A stretch of DNA of 64,000 nt, from assembly GCF_026020075.1 (NCBI RefSeq), contig NZ_CP102772.1, positions 3,570,501 through 3,634,500 of the forward strand, written 5' to 3'. Source of the stretch: Bosea sp. NBC_00550 (lineage in GTDB: Bacteria; Pseudomonadota; Alphaproteobacteria; Rhizobiales; Beijerinckiaceae). Shown one piece after another: positions 49,005 to 57,493 of the stretch. The notes under the pieces are model-generated. The model made no database searches. It was not told where the DNA came from and saw nothing but the letters and a program-made list of their open reading frames with translations. How positions within the stretch are numbered: position 1 is the stretch's first letter; every line of letters begins with the position of its first letter. A program made the position numbers and the translations under genes.

Positions 49005-50150
49005 TCAGATGACGTACTGCTTCAGCGGCGGGAAGCCATTGAAGGCGACGGCCGAATAGGTCGTCGTATAGGCGCCCGTGCCCTCGATCAGCACCTTGTC
49101 GCCGATCTCCAGCGAGAAGGGCAGCATGTACGGGGTCTTCTCGTACATGACGTCGACCGAGTCGCAGGTCGGGCCGGCGAGCACGCACGGGACGGTCGCA
49201 TCGCCATCATGCGCGGTGCGGATGGGGTAGCGGATCGCCTCGTCCATGGTCTCGGCCAGACCGTTGAACTTGCCGATATCGAGATAGACCCAGCGGACCT
49301 CGTCCGACTCGGCCTTCTTCGAGATCAGCACGACCTCGGCCTCGATCAGGCCGGCCTCGCCGACCATGCCGCGGCCCGGCTCGATGATCGTCTCGGGCAG
49401 CTGGTTGCCGAAATGCTTCGACAGTGCCCGGAAGATCGCGTCGCCATAGGACGGCACGCCCGGAATCGGCTTCAGGTAGCGCGCCGGGAAGCCGCCGCCG
49501 AGATTGACCATCGACAGCGAGATGCCGCGGGTGGCGCACTCCTTGAAGATCGCCGAGGCCGAAGCGAGCGCCGAATCCCAGGCGTTCACGTTCGCCTGCT
49601 GCGAACCGACATGGAACGAGATGCCATAGGCGGTCAGCCCCAGGCGATGGCCGTGCTCGAGCACGTCCGCGGCCATCTCGGGCACGCAGCCGAACTTGCG
49701 CGAAAGCGGCCAGTCGGCGCCGGCACCGTCGCAGAGGATGCGGCAGAAGATGCGCGCGTCCTTCGTGCCGGTCTTGTCCGCCGAGCGGGCGACCTTCTCG
49801 ACTTCGGCCGTGCAGTCGACGGCGAAGAGGCGCACGCCGAGCTCCATGGCGCGCACGACGTCGCGCTCCTTCTTGATGGTGTTGCCGAAGGAGATGCGGT
49901 CGGCAGTGGCGCCGGCAGCGAGCGCGAGCTCGATCTCGACGACCGAGGCGCAATCGAAGCAAGAGCCAAGCTTGGCCAGCAGCGCGAGCACCTCCGGCGC
50001 CGGGTTCGCCTTCACCGCGTAGAACACGCGGGTGTCGGGCAGAGCGCGGGCGAAGGCATGATAGTTCTCGCGCACGACATCGGTGTCGATGACGACGCAG
50101 GGCCCGTCCTCGCGGCGGGTACGAAGAAACTCACGGATGCGGTCGGTCAT
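49005..50150 (-). CDS. odc: Ornithine/lysine decarboxylase, eukaryotic-type (fold III PLP)
   Basis: 381 residues. The alanine-racemase fold has the PLP lysine in VFYAVKANP, the pyridine phosphate loop (VNLGGGFP, then IEPGRGMVG), SFHVGSQQ and the catalytic cysteine GPTCDSVDVMYEK near the C terminus. It decarboxylates ornithine, possibly also lysine, to putrescine or cadaverine. The start ATG at 50150 begins at TDRIREFL as in alphaproteobacterial homologues; the frame stays open for ~480 bases upstream, but that part is the leader region. Hss is encoded downstream. Confidence 0.94.
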   Translation of the reverse strand: MTDRIREFLRTRREDGPCVVIDTDVVRENYHAFARALPDTRVFYAVKANPAPEVLALLAKLGSCFDCASVVEIELALAAGATADRISFGNTIKKERDVVRAMELGVRLFAVDCTAEVEKVARSADKTGTKDARIFCRILCDGAGADWPLSRKFGCVPEMAADVLEHGHRLGLTAYGISFHVGSQQANVNAWDSALASASAIFKECATRGISLSMVNLGGGFPARYLKPIPGVPSYGDAIFRALSKHFGNQLPETIIEPGRGMVGEAGLIEAEVVLISKKAESDEVRWVYLDIGKFNGLAETMDEAIRYPIRTAHDGDATVPCVLAGPTCDSVDVMYEKTPYMLPFSLEIGDKVLIEGTGAYTTTYSAVAFNGFPPLKQYVI

Positions 50151-50169
50151 GAGACGCGACTCCCCTTCG

Positions 50170-50660
50170 ACGCAAGCGGCGTCGATGCGATGTATCGCCG
50201 GAATGAATCGTCGCAGTCGCGAGGCGCTTTGGAGACGCCTGCTACAGCGGACGAACCGTCCGGACCCGAAACACCGTTCGATTGGGGAAGACCCCGCACG
50301 GCCGGCAATGAAGGACAAGCCTCTTCGGTGCCGGCCTGTGGAAAGCCGGCGAGACCAAAAAAGCCCGCTCCGTCGTTGCTTTAAGCTGCGTCCCCCGTGG
50401 AGATTCGGGGTTCGCCGGTTTTGCCTCCGGCTGCTGGTCTGTGTCGGGGAACAATCTCCTTGCGGAGACTGGGAGGCGTGATTTGAGGGATGTCCATCCC
50501 CTCCATCCGTCCTCCAACCCCTGGCGGCTGTCCGGCCTCTTGTCCGGATGCCCACCGACCAGCACGCGGCCACAGGCACGTGCGAATTGGGTGAACGCGA
50601 TATACGGATGCAGACCCCGGACCACAAGTGTTTTGTGAGTCCGGAGCCGCATTTTTTTGC
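50170..50660 (-). ncRNA. Long odc leader, candidate speF-type structured RNA
   Basis: About 500 bases upstream of odc carry no independent gene. On the minus strand the segment 50590-50340 has several short stems (CCGGACAAGAGGCCGG, GGGATGGACATCCC, GTCTCCGCAAGGAGAT, CCCCG-8-CGGGG) and ends in a T6 tract at 50358-50363. Alphaproteobacterial ornithine decarboxylase genes often follow the speF RNA motif. I could not check the consensus, so the match is a proposal; a transcription attenuator sensing polyamines or ornithine would fit. Confidence 0.45.
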
Positions 50661-50722
50661 AGGGCCGATCTGCGCTTATCCGGAAGCGGGTTGAGCGCGG
50701 AAAGCGCTTCGCCGGCTATGGG

Positions 50723-51283
50723 TTAGCCGCGCTTCTCGCAGAAGCGAATCCGGTTGCCGAACGGGTCGGGAACCTCAAGTGTTCGCCCGCCCGGCCCCTC
50801 CTCCTGGATGCCGGGTTTCGAATAGGTATAGCGCTTGCCGATGAGCTCGGCGCGGAAGGCGTCGACCCCCTGCATCCAGACGAAGACGGTCGAGCCCGGG
50901 CTGGCGTCGCCATGATGCTCCGAGAGATGAAGCTGCAGGCCCGACCGCGAAACCTGCATGTAGAGCGGCATGTTCGGCCCGAAGCGGTGGTCCCAGTCCA
51001 TCGTGAAGCCGAGGAAATCGAGATAGAACTCCTTCGCCTTGGTCTCGTCGAAGATCCTGAGGATCGGAATGCCCATCTGAAGCCGGACGGCTTCATTGGG
51101 CTGATCCTCCGGTGCTCCTAGCCCGGACTCGCCGATCTTCGCCGCCCGCACGTTCCAGTCGTCATAGCCGAACTGGCGGGCGACGATCTCGAGGGTTTCG
51201 GAGTGGGACAGCGGAACCTGCCTTGCGGCCATGGTCTCGCGCAGGCTTTTCGCCATCTGCTTCGCATCGCGGAAGCTACGCAT
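50723..51283 (-). CDS. Glyoxalase/bleomycin-resistance-like VOC protein
   Basis: 186 residues. An N-terminal ~55-residue extension (MRSFRDAKQMAKSLRETMA, then LSHSETLEIVARQFGYDDWNVRAA) precedes one VOC module with PILRIFDETKAKEFYLDFLGF, QLHLSEHHGD and EVPDPFGNRIRF. It may sequester or modify small hydrophobic drugs, or be a metal-dependent lyase; no clear metal set is assigned. Monocistronic, upstream of the odc leader. Likely core genome. Confidence 0.85.
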   Translation of the reverse strand: MRSFRDAKQMAKSLRETMAARQVPLSHSETLEIVARQFGYDDWNVRAAKIGESGLGAPEDQPNEAVRLQMGIPILRIFDETKAKEFYLDFLGFTMDWDHRFGPNMPLYMQVSRSGLQLHLSEHHGDASPGSTVFVWMQGVDAFRAELIGKRYTYSKPGIQEEGPGGRTLEVPDPFGNRIRFCEKRG

Positions 51284-51557
51284 CGTCGTGATCCTTCTCG
51301 CTCGGACGGGATCGATCGGGGCTCGCCTTGCCGATATCCGTCCACGAGTCGATCGGGATCAGGACAGGGACTTATCGGGATGCGTTCACCTTGCCCTTGC
51401 GGGCGCGAGCGGCTGGCCGCATCCGGCCGGTCGCGAAGGTTGCGGCATCTTCATCTCCTGTCAATGGCAGATGCCCTAGACCGGCCCCATTTGATGGCCT
51501 TAAGTCACGGCTGCCGCGCATGTTTCGCCGCCGGCCCGACGGGAACACGGACCACGC

Positions 51558-53162
51558 ATGACAACGACAGACCGCCGCCGGGTATTGGGTGGACTCTCAG
51601 CCGCGCTCTGCCTCTCGGCAGCGCCTTCCGTCCTGCTCGCGCAGCAGCCTCAGCCCCAGGGCGCGCCCCAGCCGACGCCGCCCGCCGCGCCGCCGCAGCC
51701 GCGCTTCGCCTTCGAGGATGTCCAGCGCCGGGCCCGCGAGATAGCCGCCGTTCCCTATGAGCCGAGCCCGGCCCTGCCCGAGGCGCTGGCCAGGCTCGAC
51801 TACGATTCCTGGCGCGACATCCGCTTCCGGCCCGAGCGGGCGCTGCTGGCGCAGAACGGCTCGCCCTTCCGCATGCAGATGTTCCATCCGGGCTTCCTCT
51901 TCACCCGGCCCGTCACGGTCAACGTCGTGCGCGACGGCGTGCCGACGCCCGTGCCCTACGCGGCCAACCTGTTCGATTACGGCAAGGTCAAGTTCGACAA
52001 GCCGCTGCCGGTCAATCTCGGCTTCGCCGGCTTCCGCCTGCACTTCGCGCTGAACGACCCACGCATCCTCGACGAACTCATCTCCTTCATCGGCGCGAGC
52101 TATTTCCGCGTGCTCGGGCGCGGCCAGCGCTACGGCCTCTCGGCGCGCGGGCTGTCGATCGGCGCCGGCACGGCGAGCGAGGAATTCCCGGTCTTCCGCG
52201 AGTTCTGGATCGAGTCGCCCACCGCCGATGCGGAGCGCGTCATCGTCCACGCCCTGCTCGATTCACCCTCGGTGACCGGCGCCTACCGCTTCACCATCTA
52301 CCCCGATCTCGACACGGTGATCGACGTCGCGGCGACGTTGTTCCCGCGCAAGCCCGTCGAGAAGCTCGGGCTAGCACCGCTGACCTCCATGTTCTTCACT
52401 GGCGAGAACGACCGCCGCTTCTTCGACGATTTCCGCACCGAGCTGCATGATTCCGACGGGCTGATGATCCATTCCGGCAGCGGCGAATGGATCTGGCGTC
52501 CGCTCCGCAATCCGAAGCAGCAGGCGGTCTCCTCCTTCGTCGAGCGCAATGTCCGCGGCTTCGGCCTGATGCAGCGCGACCGCACCTTCGAGCATTACCA
52601 GGACCTCGATCTCGCCTATGAGCTCAGGCCCTCCTACTGGATCGAGCCGCAGGGCGATTGGGGCGAAGGCGTCGTCGAGCTGATCGAGCTGCCGACCACC
52701 GACGAGACCAACGACAACATCGTCGCGCTCTGGGCGCCGAAGACGCCGCTGGAGCCGGGCCGCGAATTCTCCTTCGGCTACAAGCTCATCGCCATGATGG
52801 ATTCCAGCGAGCTGCATCCGGGCGGGCGCGTGATCAACACCTATCAGGCGCGGCCCAAGGCGCTCGGCTCCGGCGAGCCGGTGACGGACGGAGCGCGGCG
52901 CTTCATCATCGACTTCGCCGGCGGCGATCTCGACTACTTCCTGAAACAGCCGGAGAAGGTCGAGATCGTGCCCTCGATCGCCTATGGCCGCATCGACCGC
53001 GCCTTCATTGTGCCGAACCCGAAGACCGACGGCTTCCGCGCCTTCATCGATGTCGTGGTCGAGCCCGGCCAGCTCGCCGAGATGCGCGCCTTCCTCAGGA
53101 GCGGCAACAAGACATTGACGGAAACCTGGAGCTATCCGTGGCGTTCGGAAGCGCAAGGCTGA
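51558..53162 (+). CDS. Osmoregulated periplasmic glucan biosynthesis protein, OpgD/MdoG family
   Basis: 534 residues with a Tat signal (DRRRVLGGLSAALCLSAAPSV, ending LLA-Q) and a Pro/Gln-rich linker. The MdoG domain starts FAFEDVQRRAREIA. Conserved parts include RFRPERALLAQNGSPFRMQMFHPG (in two blocks), YGLSARGLSIGAGTASEEFP and MMIHSGSGEWIWRPLRN. It acts in the periplasm in shaping beta-1,2/1,6 glucans. The Tat leader suggests the OpgD rather than OpgG subtype. The downstream acetyltransferase gene follows after 16 bases; the glucosyltransferase OpgH is not in the window. Confidence 0.92.
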   Translation: MTTTDRRRVLGGLSAALCLSAAPSVLLAQQPQPQGAPQPTPPAAPPQPRFAFEDVQRRAREIAAVPYEPSPALPEALARLDYDSWRDIRFRPERALLAQNGSPFRMQMFHPGFLFTRPVTVNVVRDGVPTPVPYAANLFDYGKVKFDKPLPVNLGFAGFRLHFALNDPRILDELISFIGASYFRVLGRGQRYGLSARGLSIGAGTASEEFPVFREFWIESPTADAERVIVHALLDSPSVTGAYRFTIYPDLDTVIDVAATLFPRKPVEKLGLAPLTSMFFTGENDRRFFDDFRTELHDSDGLMIHSGSGEWIWRPLRNPKQQAVSSFVERNVRGFGLMQRDRTFEHYQDLDLAYELRPSYWIEPQGDWGEGVVELIELPTTDETNDNIVALWAPKTPLEPGREFSFGYKLIAMMDSSELHPGGRVINTYQARPKALGSGEPVTDGARRFIIDFAGGDLDYFLKQPEKVEIVPSIAYGRIDRAFIVPNPKTDGFRAFIDVVVEPGQLAEMRAFLRSGNKTLTETWSYPWRSEAQG

Positions 53163-53178
53163 GCCGAAGGAGCTGAAC

Positions 53179-53451
53179 ATGGATGTCGTCGAGAAGCCCG
53201 AGCAGAACCGCTTCGAACTGACGCTCGACGGCGGCACGGCCCTCGTCGCCTATCGGCGCGACGGCAACCGGCTGGTACTGCTCCATACCGAAGTCCCCGA
53301 GCAGTTCGCCGGGCAGGGCATCGGCTCGCGGCTGGCGAAGGGCGTCTTCGAGCTGATCCGGGCGAGCGGGCGCAAGGCCGTGATCCGCTGCGAGTTCCTC
53401 AAGGGCTGGATCACGAAGCATCCGGAATACGACGACATCGTCGACGGCTGA
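53179..53451 (+). CDS. Small GNAT family acetyltransferase (YidJ/YjdJ-like)
   Basis: 90 residues, the compact GNAT form. The acetyl-CoA motif is LLHTEVPEQFAGQGIGSRLAKG (in two parts), followed by RKAVIRCEFLKGWITKHPEYDDIV with the conserved cysteine and aromatic end. Members are widespread in proteobacteria and their substrates are unknown. It is encoded 16 bases after opgD-like and is probably cotranscribed; a palindromic repeat follows. Confidence 0.88.
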   Translation: MDVVEKPEQNRFELTLDGGTALVAYRRDGNRLVLLHTEVPEQFAGQGIGSRLAKGVFELIRASGRKAVIRCEFLKGWITKHPEYDDIVDG

Positions 53452-53496
53452 AGCGGCGGCGAAGACGGGGAAGTCTCGAGCACGCCGGTTTAACAC

Positions 53497-53663
53497 GGAA
53501 CCACGCCGTCATTCCGGGGCGGCCCGCAGGCCCAAGCCCGGAACCCATGAACACGACAGCCCGTCAAAAGGGCTCCCGATCCACCGCGCCTCTCGTCTGA
53601 TCCCGCGTTCATGGATTCCGGGCTCTTCGCTGACGCGAAGCCCCGGAATGACGGCGTGGTTCC
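53497..53663. repeat. Palindromic intergenic repeat element (167 bp)
   Basis: The outer arms 53497-53520 and 53640-53663 are perfect 24-base inverted repeats. Inner arms 53535-53552 and 53607-53624 pair over 18 bases with one mismatch. The whole would fold into a long hairpin. The GTCATTCCGGGG core is typical of dispersed repeats in Hyphomicrobiales. It lies between convergent GNAT and fur genes and may also act as a terminator. Confidence 0.9.
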
Positions 53664-53681
53664 GTCAAAACCCAGCAGGCT

Positions 53682-54140
53682 CTAGCTGCGCTTGCGCGGC
53701 GACGATTTTCTCACCGGCTGCTTCTTGCGGCCGTAGAGCTCGAGCCTGTGACGAACCAGCTCGTAGCCGAGCTCGGCCGCGATGCGCCGCTGCAGCTCCT
53801 CGATCGCATCCGAGGAGAACTCGATCACCTGGCCCGACTCGATATCGATCAGGTGGTCGTGATGCTCCTGGTCGGCATGCTCATAGCGCGAGACGCCATC
53901 TTCGAAGGCATGGCGCTCGATCGCGCCCTGCGATTCCAGAACCTTCATCGTGCGATAGACGGTCGAGAGCGACAGCGTCGGATCGAGCGCGAAGGCGCGG
54001 GTGAAGATGCCCTTGGCGTCCGGGTGGTCGTCGGCCTCCGCCAGCACGCGCAGGATCAGCCGCCGCTGCTGCGTCATGCGCAGCCCGGCCCCTTTGAGCT
54101 GGCTCTCGAACACGGCAATGCGCCGATCCACTTCGGTCAT
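53682..54140 (-). CDS. fur: Fur family transcriptional regulator (Fur/Mur)
   Basis: 152 residues. The N-terminal winged HTH has LRMTQQRRLILRVLAEADDHPDA and LSTVYRTMKVLESQG. The C-terminal dimerisation domain contains the metal-binding HADQEHHDHLIDIESGQVIEFSS region, typical of alphaproteobacterial Fur/Mur. It represses metal uptake genes when iron or manganese is bound. The Lys/Arg-rich tail (RKKQPVRKSSPRKRS) is long. A Fur-box-like sequence lies 47 bases upstream of its start. Confidence 0.92.
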   Translation of the reverse strand: MTEVDRRIAVFESQLKGAGLRMTQQRRLILRVLAEADDHPDAKGIFTRAFALDPTLSLSTVYRTMKVLESQGAIERHAFEDGVSRYEHADQEHHDHLIDIESGQVIEFSSDAIEELQRRIAAELGYELVRHRLELYGRKKQPVRKSSPRKRS

Positions 54141-54186
54141 GTCACGGAGATACCGCGAACGCGCGGTTTTGCAAATTCCCCTATCT

Positions 54187-54205
54187 GATAATCACTCTCA
54201 TTTGC
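54187..54205. promoter_or_regulatory. Fur-box-like sequence upstream of fur
   Basis: GATAATCACTCTCATTTGC agrees with the classical 19-base Fur box at 13 of 19 positions. A further TGCATTT/AAATGCA inverted repeat (54203-54223) follows in this AT-rich gap. Position upstream of fur suggests autoregulation; this is inference. Confidence 0.4.
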
Positions 54206-54295
54206 ATTTTTATTGCAAATGCATCTTCATCGCAGAAGCAAACATGTTGCGCGTGTTGCGCAACATAATGCGGTCCGACGACTGGCTGCGCAGCC

Positions 54296-55303
54296 TCAGG
54301 CTGCCCCGCGCACCCTGCCGAACTCCGACGCGATTCCCGCCACGAGTTCGAAGGAGCGCTTGCGCTTCTCATGGTCGAAGATCGGCGCCGTGATCATGAT
54401 CTCGTCGGCGCCTGTCTCGCGCACGAAGGCCCCGAGCGAGCGCTTCAACGTTTCGGGTGAGCCGATGAAAGCGTAGCGCAGCATCTGCGAGACATGCGCA
54501 TTCTCTGCCGGCGACCAGTATTGCTCGATATCGTCGATCGGCGGCTGGAGCTTGCCGCGCGCACCGCGGACCATGCCGACGAAGCGCTGCTGCAGCGAAG
54601 TGGCCAGATGGCGCGCCTCCTCGTCGGTCTCGGCGGCGACGACATTGATGCCGGGCATCGCATAGGAGCTTTGCAGCTGCTCCGACGGCTTGAAGCGCTC
54701 GCGATAGACCGCGAGCGCCTGCATCAGCGCATCCGGCGCGAAATGCGAAGCGAAGCTGTAGGGCAGGCCGAGCTCCGCCGCGAGCTGCGCACCGAACAGG
54801 CTCGACCCGAGAATCCAGAGCGGCACGTCGAGCCCCTCCCCCGGCACCGCGCGAATCGCCTGGTTCGGTCCCGCCGGCGCGAACAGCGCCTGCAGCTCCA
54901 GCACGTCCTGCGGGAAGCTGTCGGACGACATCGGGCTGCGGCGCAGCGCCCTCAGCGTCAGCTGGTCGGTGCCGGGCGCCCGGCCGAGGCCGAGATCGAT
55001 GCGTCCCGGGAAAAGCGCCTCTAGCGTGCCGAACTGCTCGGCGATGACGAGCGGGGCGTGGTTCGGCAGCATGATGCCGCCGGCGCCGATCCGCATCGTG
55101 CTGGTGGCGGCTGCGAGCTGGCCGATCACCACCGACGTGGCGGCGCTGGCGATGCCGACCATGTTGTGGTGCTCGGCCACCCAGTAACGGTTGTAGCCGA
55201 GCTTCTCGGCATGGCGGGCGAGATCGATCGACTTCAGCAGGGCCTCGCGCGGTCCCTCCCCTTCGACGACGGGAACGAGATCGAGGACGGAGATCGCGAC
55301 CAT
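54296..55303 (-). CDS. LLM class flavin-dependent oxidoreductase (MsnO8-like)
   Basis: 335 residues of the luciferase-like TIM-barrel family. The N terminus [18 protein letters not shown], then [20 protein letters not shown] and [42 protein letters not shown] (in blocks) are typical of the subgroup annotated MsnO8. It uses reduced flavin, usually supplied by a partner reductase not seen here, to oxygenate an unknown small molecule. It lies upstream of fur on the same strand but 155 bases away. Confidence 0.9.
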   Translation of the reverse strand: MVAISVLDLVPVVEGEGPREALLKSIDLARHAEKLGYNRYWVAEHHNMVGIASAATSVVIGQLAAATSTMRIGAGGIMLPNHAPLVIAEQFGTLEALFPGRIDLGLGRAPGTDQLTLRALRRSPMSSDSFPQDVLELQALFAPAGPNQAIRAVPGEGLDVPLWILGSSLFGAQLAAELGLPYSFASHFAPDALMQALAVYRERFKPSEQLQSSYAMPGINVVAAETDEEARHLATSLQQRFVGMVRGARGKLQPPIDDIEQYWSPAENAHVSQMLRYAFIGSPETLKRSLGAFVRETGADEIMITAPIFDHEKRKRSFELVAGIASEFGRVRGAA

Positions 55304-55494
55304 GGCGGGTCCTGCTGGCTGGCGCCGGGAGGAAAGCCGGCGGGAAGACGTGGCTTCACCAGATGGGAAGGCTGCATGCCCGGGTCCAGAGGCATGCCCG
55401 CTTCCTCATGGCGCGCCTGCGCTGGTGTTCTGGCGGAACGGCCTCGGCTCTGCCGCGTTGCTCCTACAAGCCATCCACGCCGAAGGAGACCGAC

Positions 55495-55680
55495 ATGACG
55501 ACAACGGCCAATCCCGCCAATGAAAGCCTGCGTCAGGAGCAGAAAGAGCAGCGCAAATACGCGCGCGAGCACGGCAAGGATGCCGAACTCGACCGGGCCT
55601 TGAAGGACACCTTCCCCGCCAGCGACCCCGTCGCGATACAGACGCCGATCAAGCCCGGCGCCAAGGCAAAGAAGACCTGA
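55495..55680 (+). CDS. Small conserved hypothetical protein (TFPASDPVA motif)
   Basis: 61 residues. AAGGAG lies just upstream of the ATG at 55495. The protein is charged and probably disordered at its ends (lysine-rich C terminus KPGAKAKKT). The motif ELDRALKDTFPASDPVAI occurs in many short proteins of this order; their function is unknown to me, with a stress role sometimes assumed. It converges tail to tail with serA, 3 bases apart. Confidence 0.75.
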   Translation: MTTTANPANESLRQEQKEQRKYAREHGKDAELDRALKDTFPASDPVAIQTPIKPGAKAKKT

Positions 55681-55683
55681 CGC

Positions 55684-56943
55684 TCAATCGCGCTGGTAAA
55701 GCAGGCGGGCGCGGATCGTGCCGTCGAGGGCACGAAGCTCGCGGAGGATGTCGCGCGCCTCGTCGATCGACACCCCGTCCGCTTCCATCACGACATAGCC
55801 GACCTCACCGTCGGTCTGGTAGTTTTGCGCGGCGATATTGACCTGCCGGCTGGCGAAGACGTCGTTGAGGCGCCGCAGCATGCCCGGCACATTGCGCTGG
55901 ACATGGATGAAGCGCGTGCCGATGGCGCGCGCGGGCAACTGCACCTGCGGGAAATTGACCGCGCCGACGGTCGATCCAACGTCGGAATAATCGACGAGCT
56001 TGCGCGCGACCTCCGCGCCGATGCGCTCCTGCGCCTCCTCGGTCGAGCCGCCGATATGCGGCGTCAGGATCACGTTCGATAAGCCCTGCAGCGGCGAGAC
56101 GAAGCGCTCCGCATTGGAGGCGGGCTCGACCGGGAAGACATCGACCGCCGCGCCGGCGAGGTGCCCGCTCTTCAGCGCCGCCGCGACCGCGTCGAGATCG
56201 ACGACGGTGCCGCGCGAATTGTTGATGAGATAGGCGCCCTTCTTCATCGCCGCGACCTGGGCCGCACCGATCATGCCCGCCGTCTGCGGCGTCTCCGGCA
56301 CGTGCAGCGAGACGATGTCGGCGACCTCGAGCAAGGCGTTCAGGCTGGTCGTGGGCTCGGTGTTGCCGTGGCGCAGCCGGTCGGTGTGATCGTGATAGAC
56401 CACGCGCATGCCCATCGCCTCGGCCAGCGTCGAGAGCTGGCTGCCGATATTGCCGTAGCCGACGATGCCGAGCGTCTTGCCGCGCACCTCGAAGGAGCCG
56501 TTGGCCGATTTGTCCCACCCGCCCTCATGCGCCGAACGCGAGCGATCGGGAATCCGCCGGAGCAGCATGACGATCTCGCCGATCGTCAGCTCGGCGACGC
56601 TGCGGGTGTTGGAGAAGGGCGCGTTGAAGATCGGCACGCCGCGCTGGCGCGCCGCCTCCAGATCGACCTGATTGGTGCCGACCGAGAAGCAGCCGACGGC
56701 GAAGAGCCGGTCGGCGGCGGCGAAGATTTCCGGGGTGAGCTGCGTGCGCGAACGGATGCCGAGGACATGCACGCCCTGGATCGCCTTGAGCAGCGCATCG
56801 CGATCGAGCGCCTTCGGCAGCCGCTCCAGATTGGCATATCCGGCCTGCTGCAGCAGCTCGACGGCGGAATCATTGATGCCTTCCAGCATCAGGACCTTGA
56901 TGCGGTCCTTCGGAAGGGAAAGGCGTTCGCTGGGGCTGGTCAT
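55684..56943 (-). CDS. serA: D-3-phosphoglycerate dehydrogenase
   Basis: 419 residues. The catalytic and NAD domains carry LGIVGYGNIGSQLSTLAEAM, the arginine in NNSRGTVVDL, glutamate region and histidine TPHIGGSTEEAQ. The C-terminal ~80 residues are an ACT domain (VQRNVPGMLRRLNDVFASR, then DGEVGYVVMEADG) for feedback inhibition by serine, as in E. coli SerA (410 residues). It catalyses the first step of serine biosynthesis. Monocistronic. Other 2-hydroxyacid dehydrogenases of similar size cannot be fully excluded. Confidence 0.92.
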   Translation of the reverse strand: MTSPSERLSLPKDRIKVLMLEGINDSAVELLQQAGYANLERLPKALDRDALLKAIQGVHVLGIRSRTQLTPEIFAAADRLFAVGCFSVGTNQVDLEAARQRGVPIFNAPFSNTRSVAELTIGEIVMLLRRIPDRSRSAHEGGWDKSANGSFEVRGKTLGIVGYGNIGSQLSTLAEAMGMRVVYHDHTDRLRHGNTEPTTSLNALLEVADIVSLHVPETPQTAGMIGAAQVAAMKKGAYLINNSRGTVVDLDAVAAALKSGHLAGAAVDVFPVEPASNAERFVSPLQGLSNVILTPHIGGSTEEAQERIGAEVARKLVDYSDVGSTVGAVNFPQVQLPARAIGTRFIHVQRNVPGMLRRLNDVFASRQVNIAAQNYQTDGEVGYVVMEADGVSIDEARDILRELRALDGTIRARLLYQRD

Positions 56944-57039
56944 GGCTGCTGCGCTCGTGAAGGAGCGGTTGCTATAGTCCTGATGGCGCGGGAGGCAAAC
57001 GCTTTCGGTTCGAATGCGCCGCGAAAGCGCGGCGCGGCG

Positions 57040-57486
57040 TCACGCCTTCTCGACCACGAGCGTCGCGCCGTCGACGCGCACCACCTTGACCTCGCTGCCC
57101 GCGAGCAGCTCCGGCCCGATGACCCGCCAGGAGGAATCGCCGACGCGGATGCGCCCCTCGCCGCCGGTCATCGTCGCCTCCAGCCGGAAGACCTTGCCGA
57201 TGAGCTGCCGGCCACGATCGTTGAGACCGGTCGCGGCGTCGGGCTCCTCGCTCCGGCGGCGCGTCAGCATGCGCCCCGCGGCGACGCAGGCGACCGCAAG
57301 GATCGCGAAGACGATTCCGGCCGCCTGCCAGCCGAGGCCGGCAATGCCGACGATCGCGCCGGTGATGAGCGCGGCGAGGCCGAGCCAGATCAGGAAGACG
57401 CCGGGCGCCAGCATCTCCCCGCCGATGAGGAGGAGGCCGAGGATTGCCCAGAGCCAGCCGCTATGGGTCGTGAGCCAATCGGGCAT
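57040..57486 (-). CDS. NfeD family membrane protein
   Basis: 148 residues. Two or three hydrophobic helices (WLTTHSGWLWAILGLLLIGG, ALITGAIVGIAGLGW and AAGIVFAILAVACVAAGRML) are followed by a C-terminal OB-fold domain (GEGRIRVGDSSWRVIG). This short NfeD form lacks the serine protease. It is encoded 7 bases after the SPFH gene, and the pair is widely conserved; NfeD is thought to anchor or assist the stomatin-like partner in membrane microdomains. Confidence 0.9.
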   Translation of the reverse strand: MPDWLTTHSGWLWAILGLLLIGGEMLAPGVFLIWLGLAALITGAIVGIAGLGWQAAGIVFAILAVACVAAGRMLTRRRSEEPDAATGLNDRGRQLIGKVFRLEATMTGGEGRIRVGDSSWRVIGPELLAGSEVKVVRVDGATLVVEKA

Positions 57487-57493
57487 GACGGGC

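Noticed and set aside
48885..50384. 499-codon plus-strand frame opposite odc
   Set aside because: Shadow of odc and its leader; no recognisable protein features.
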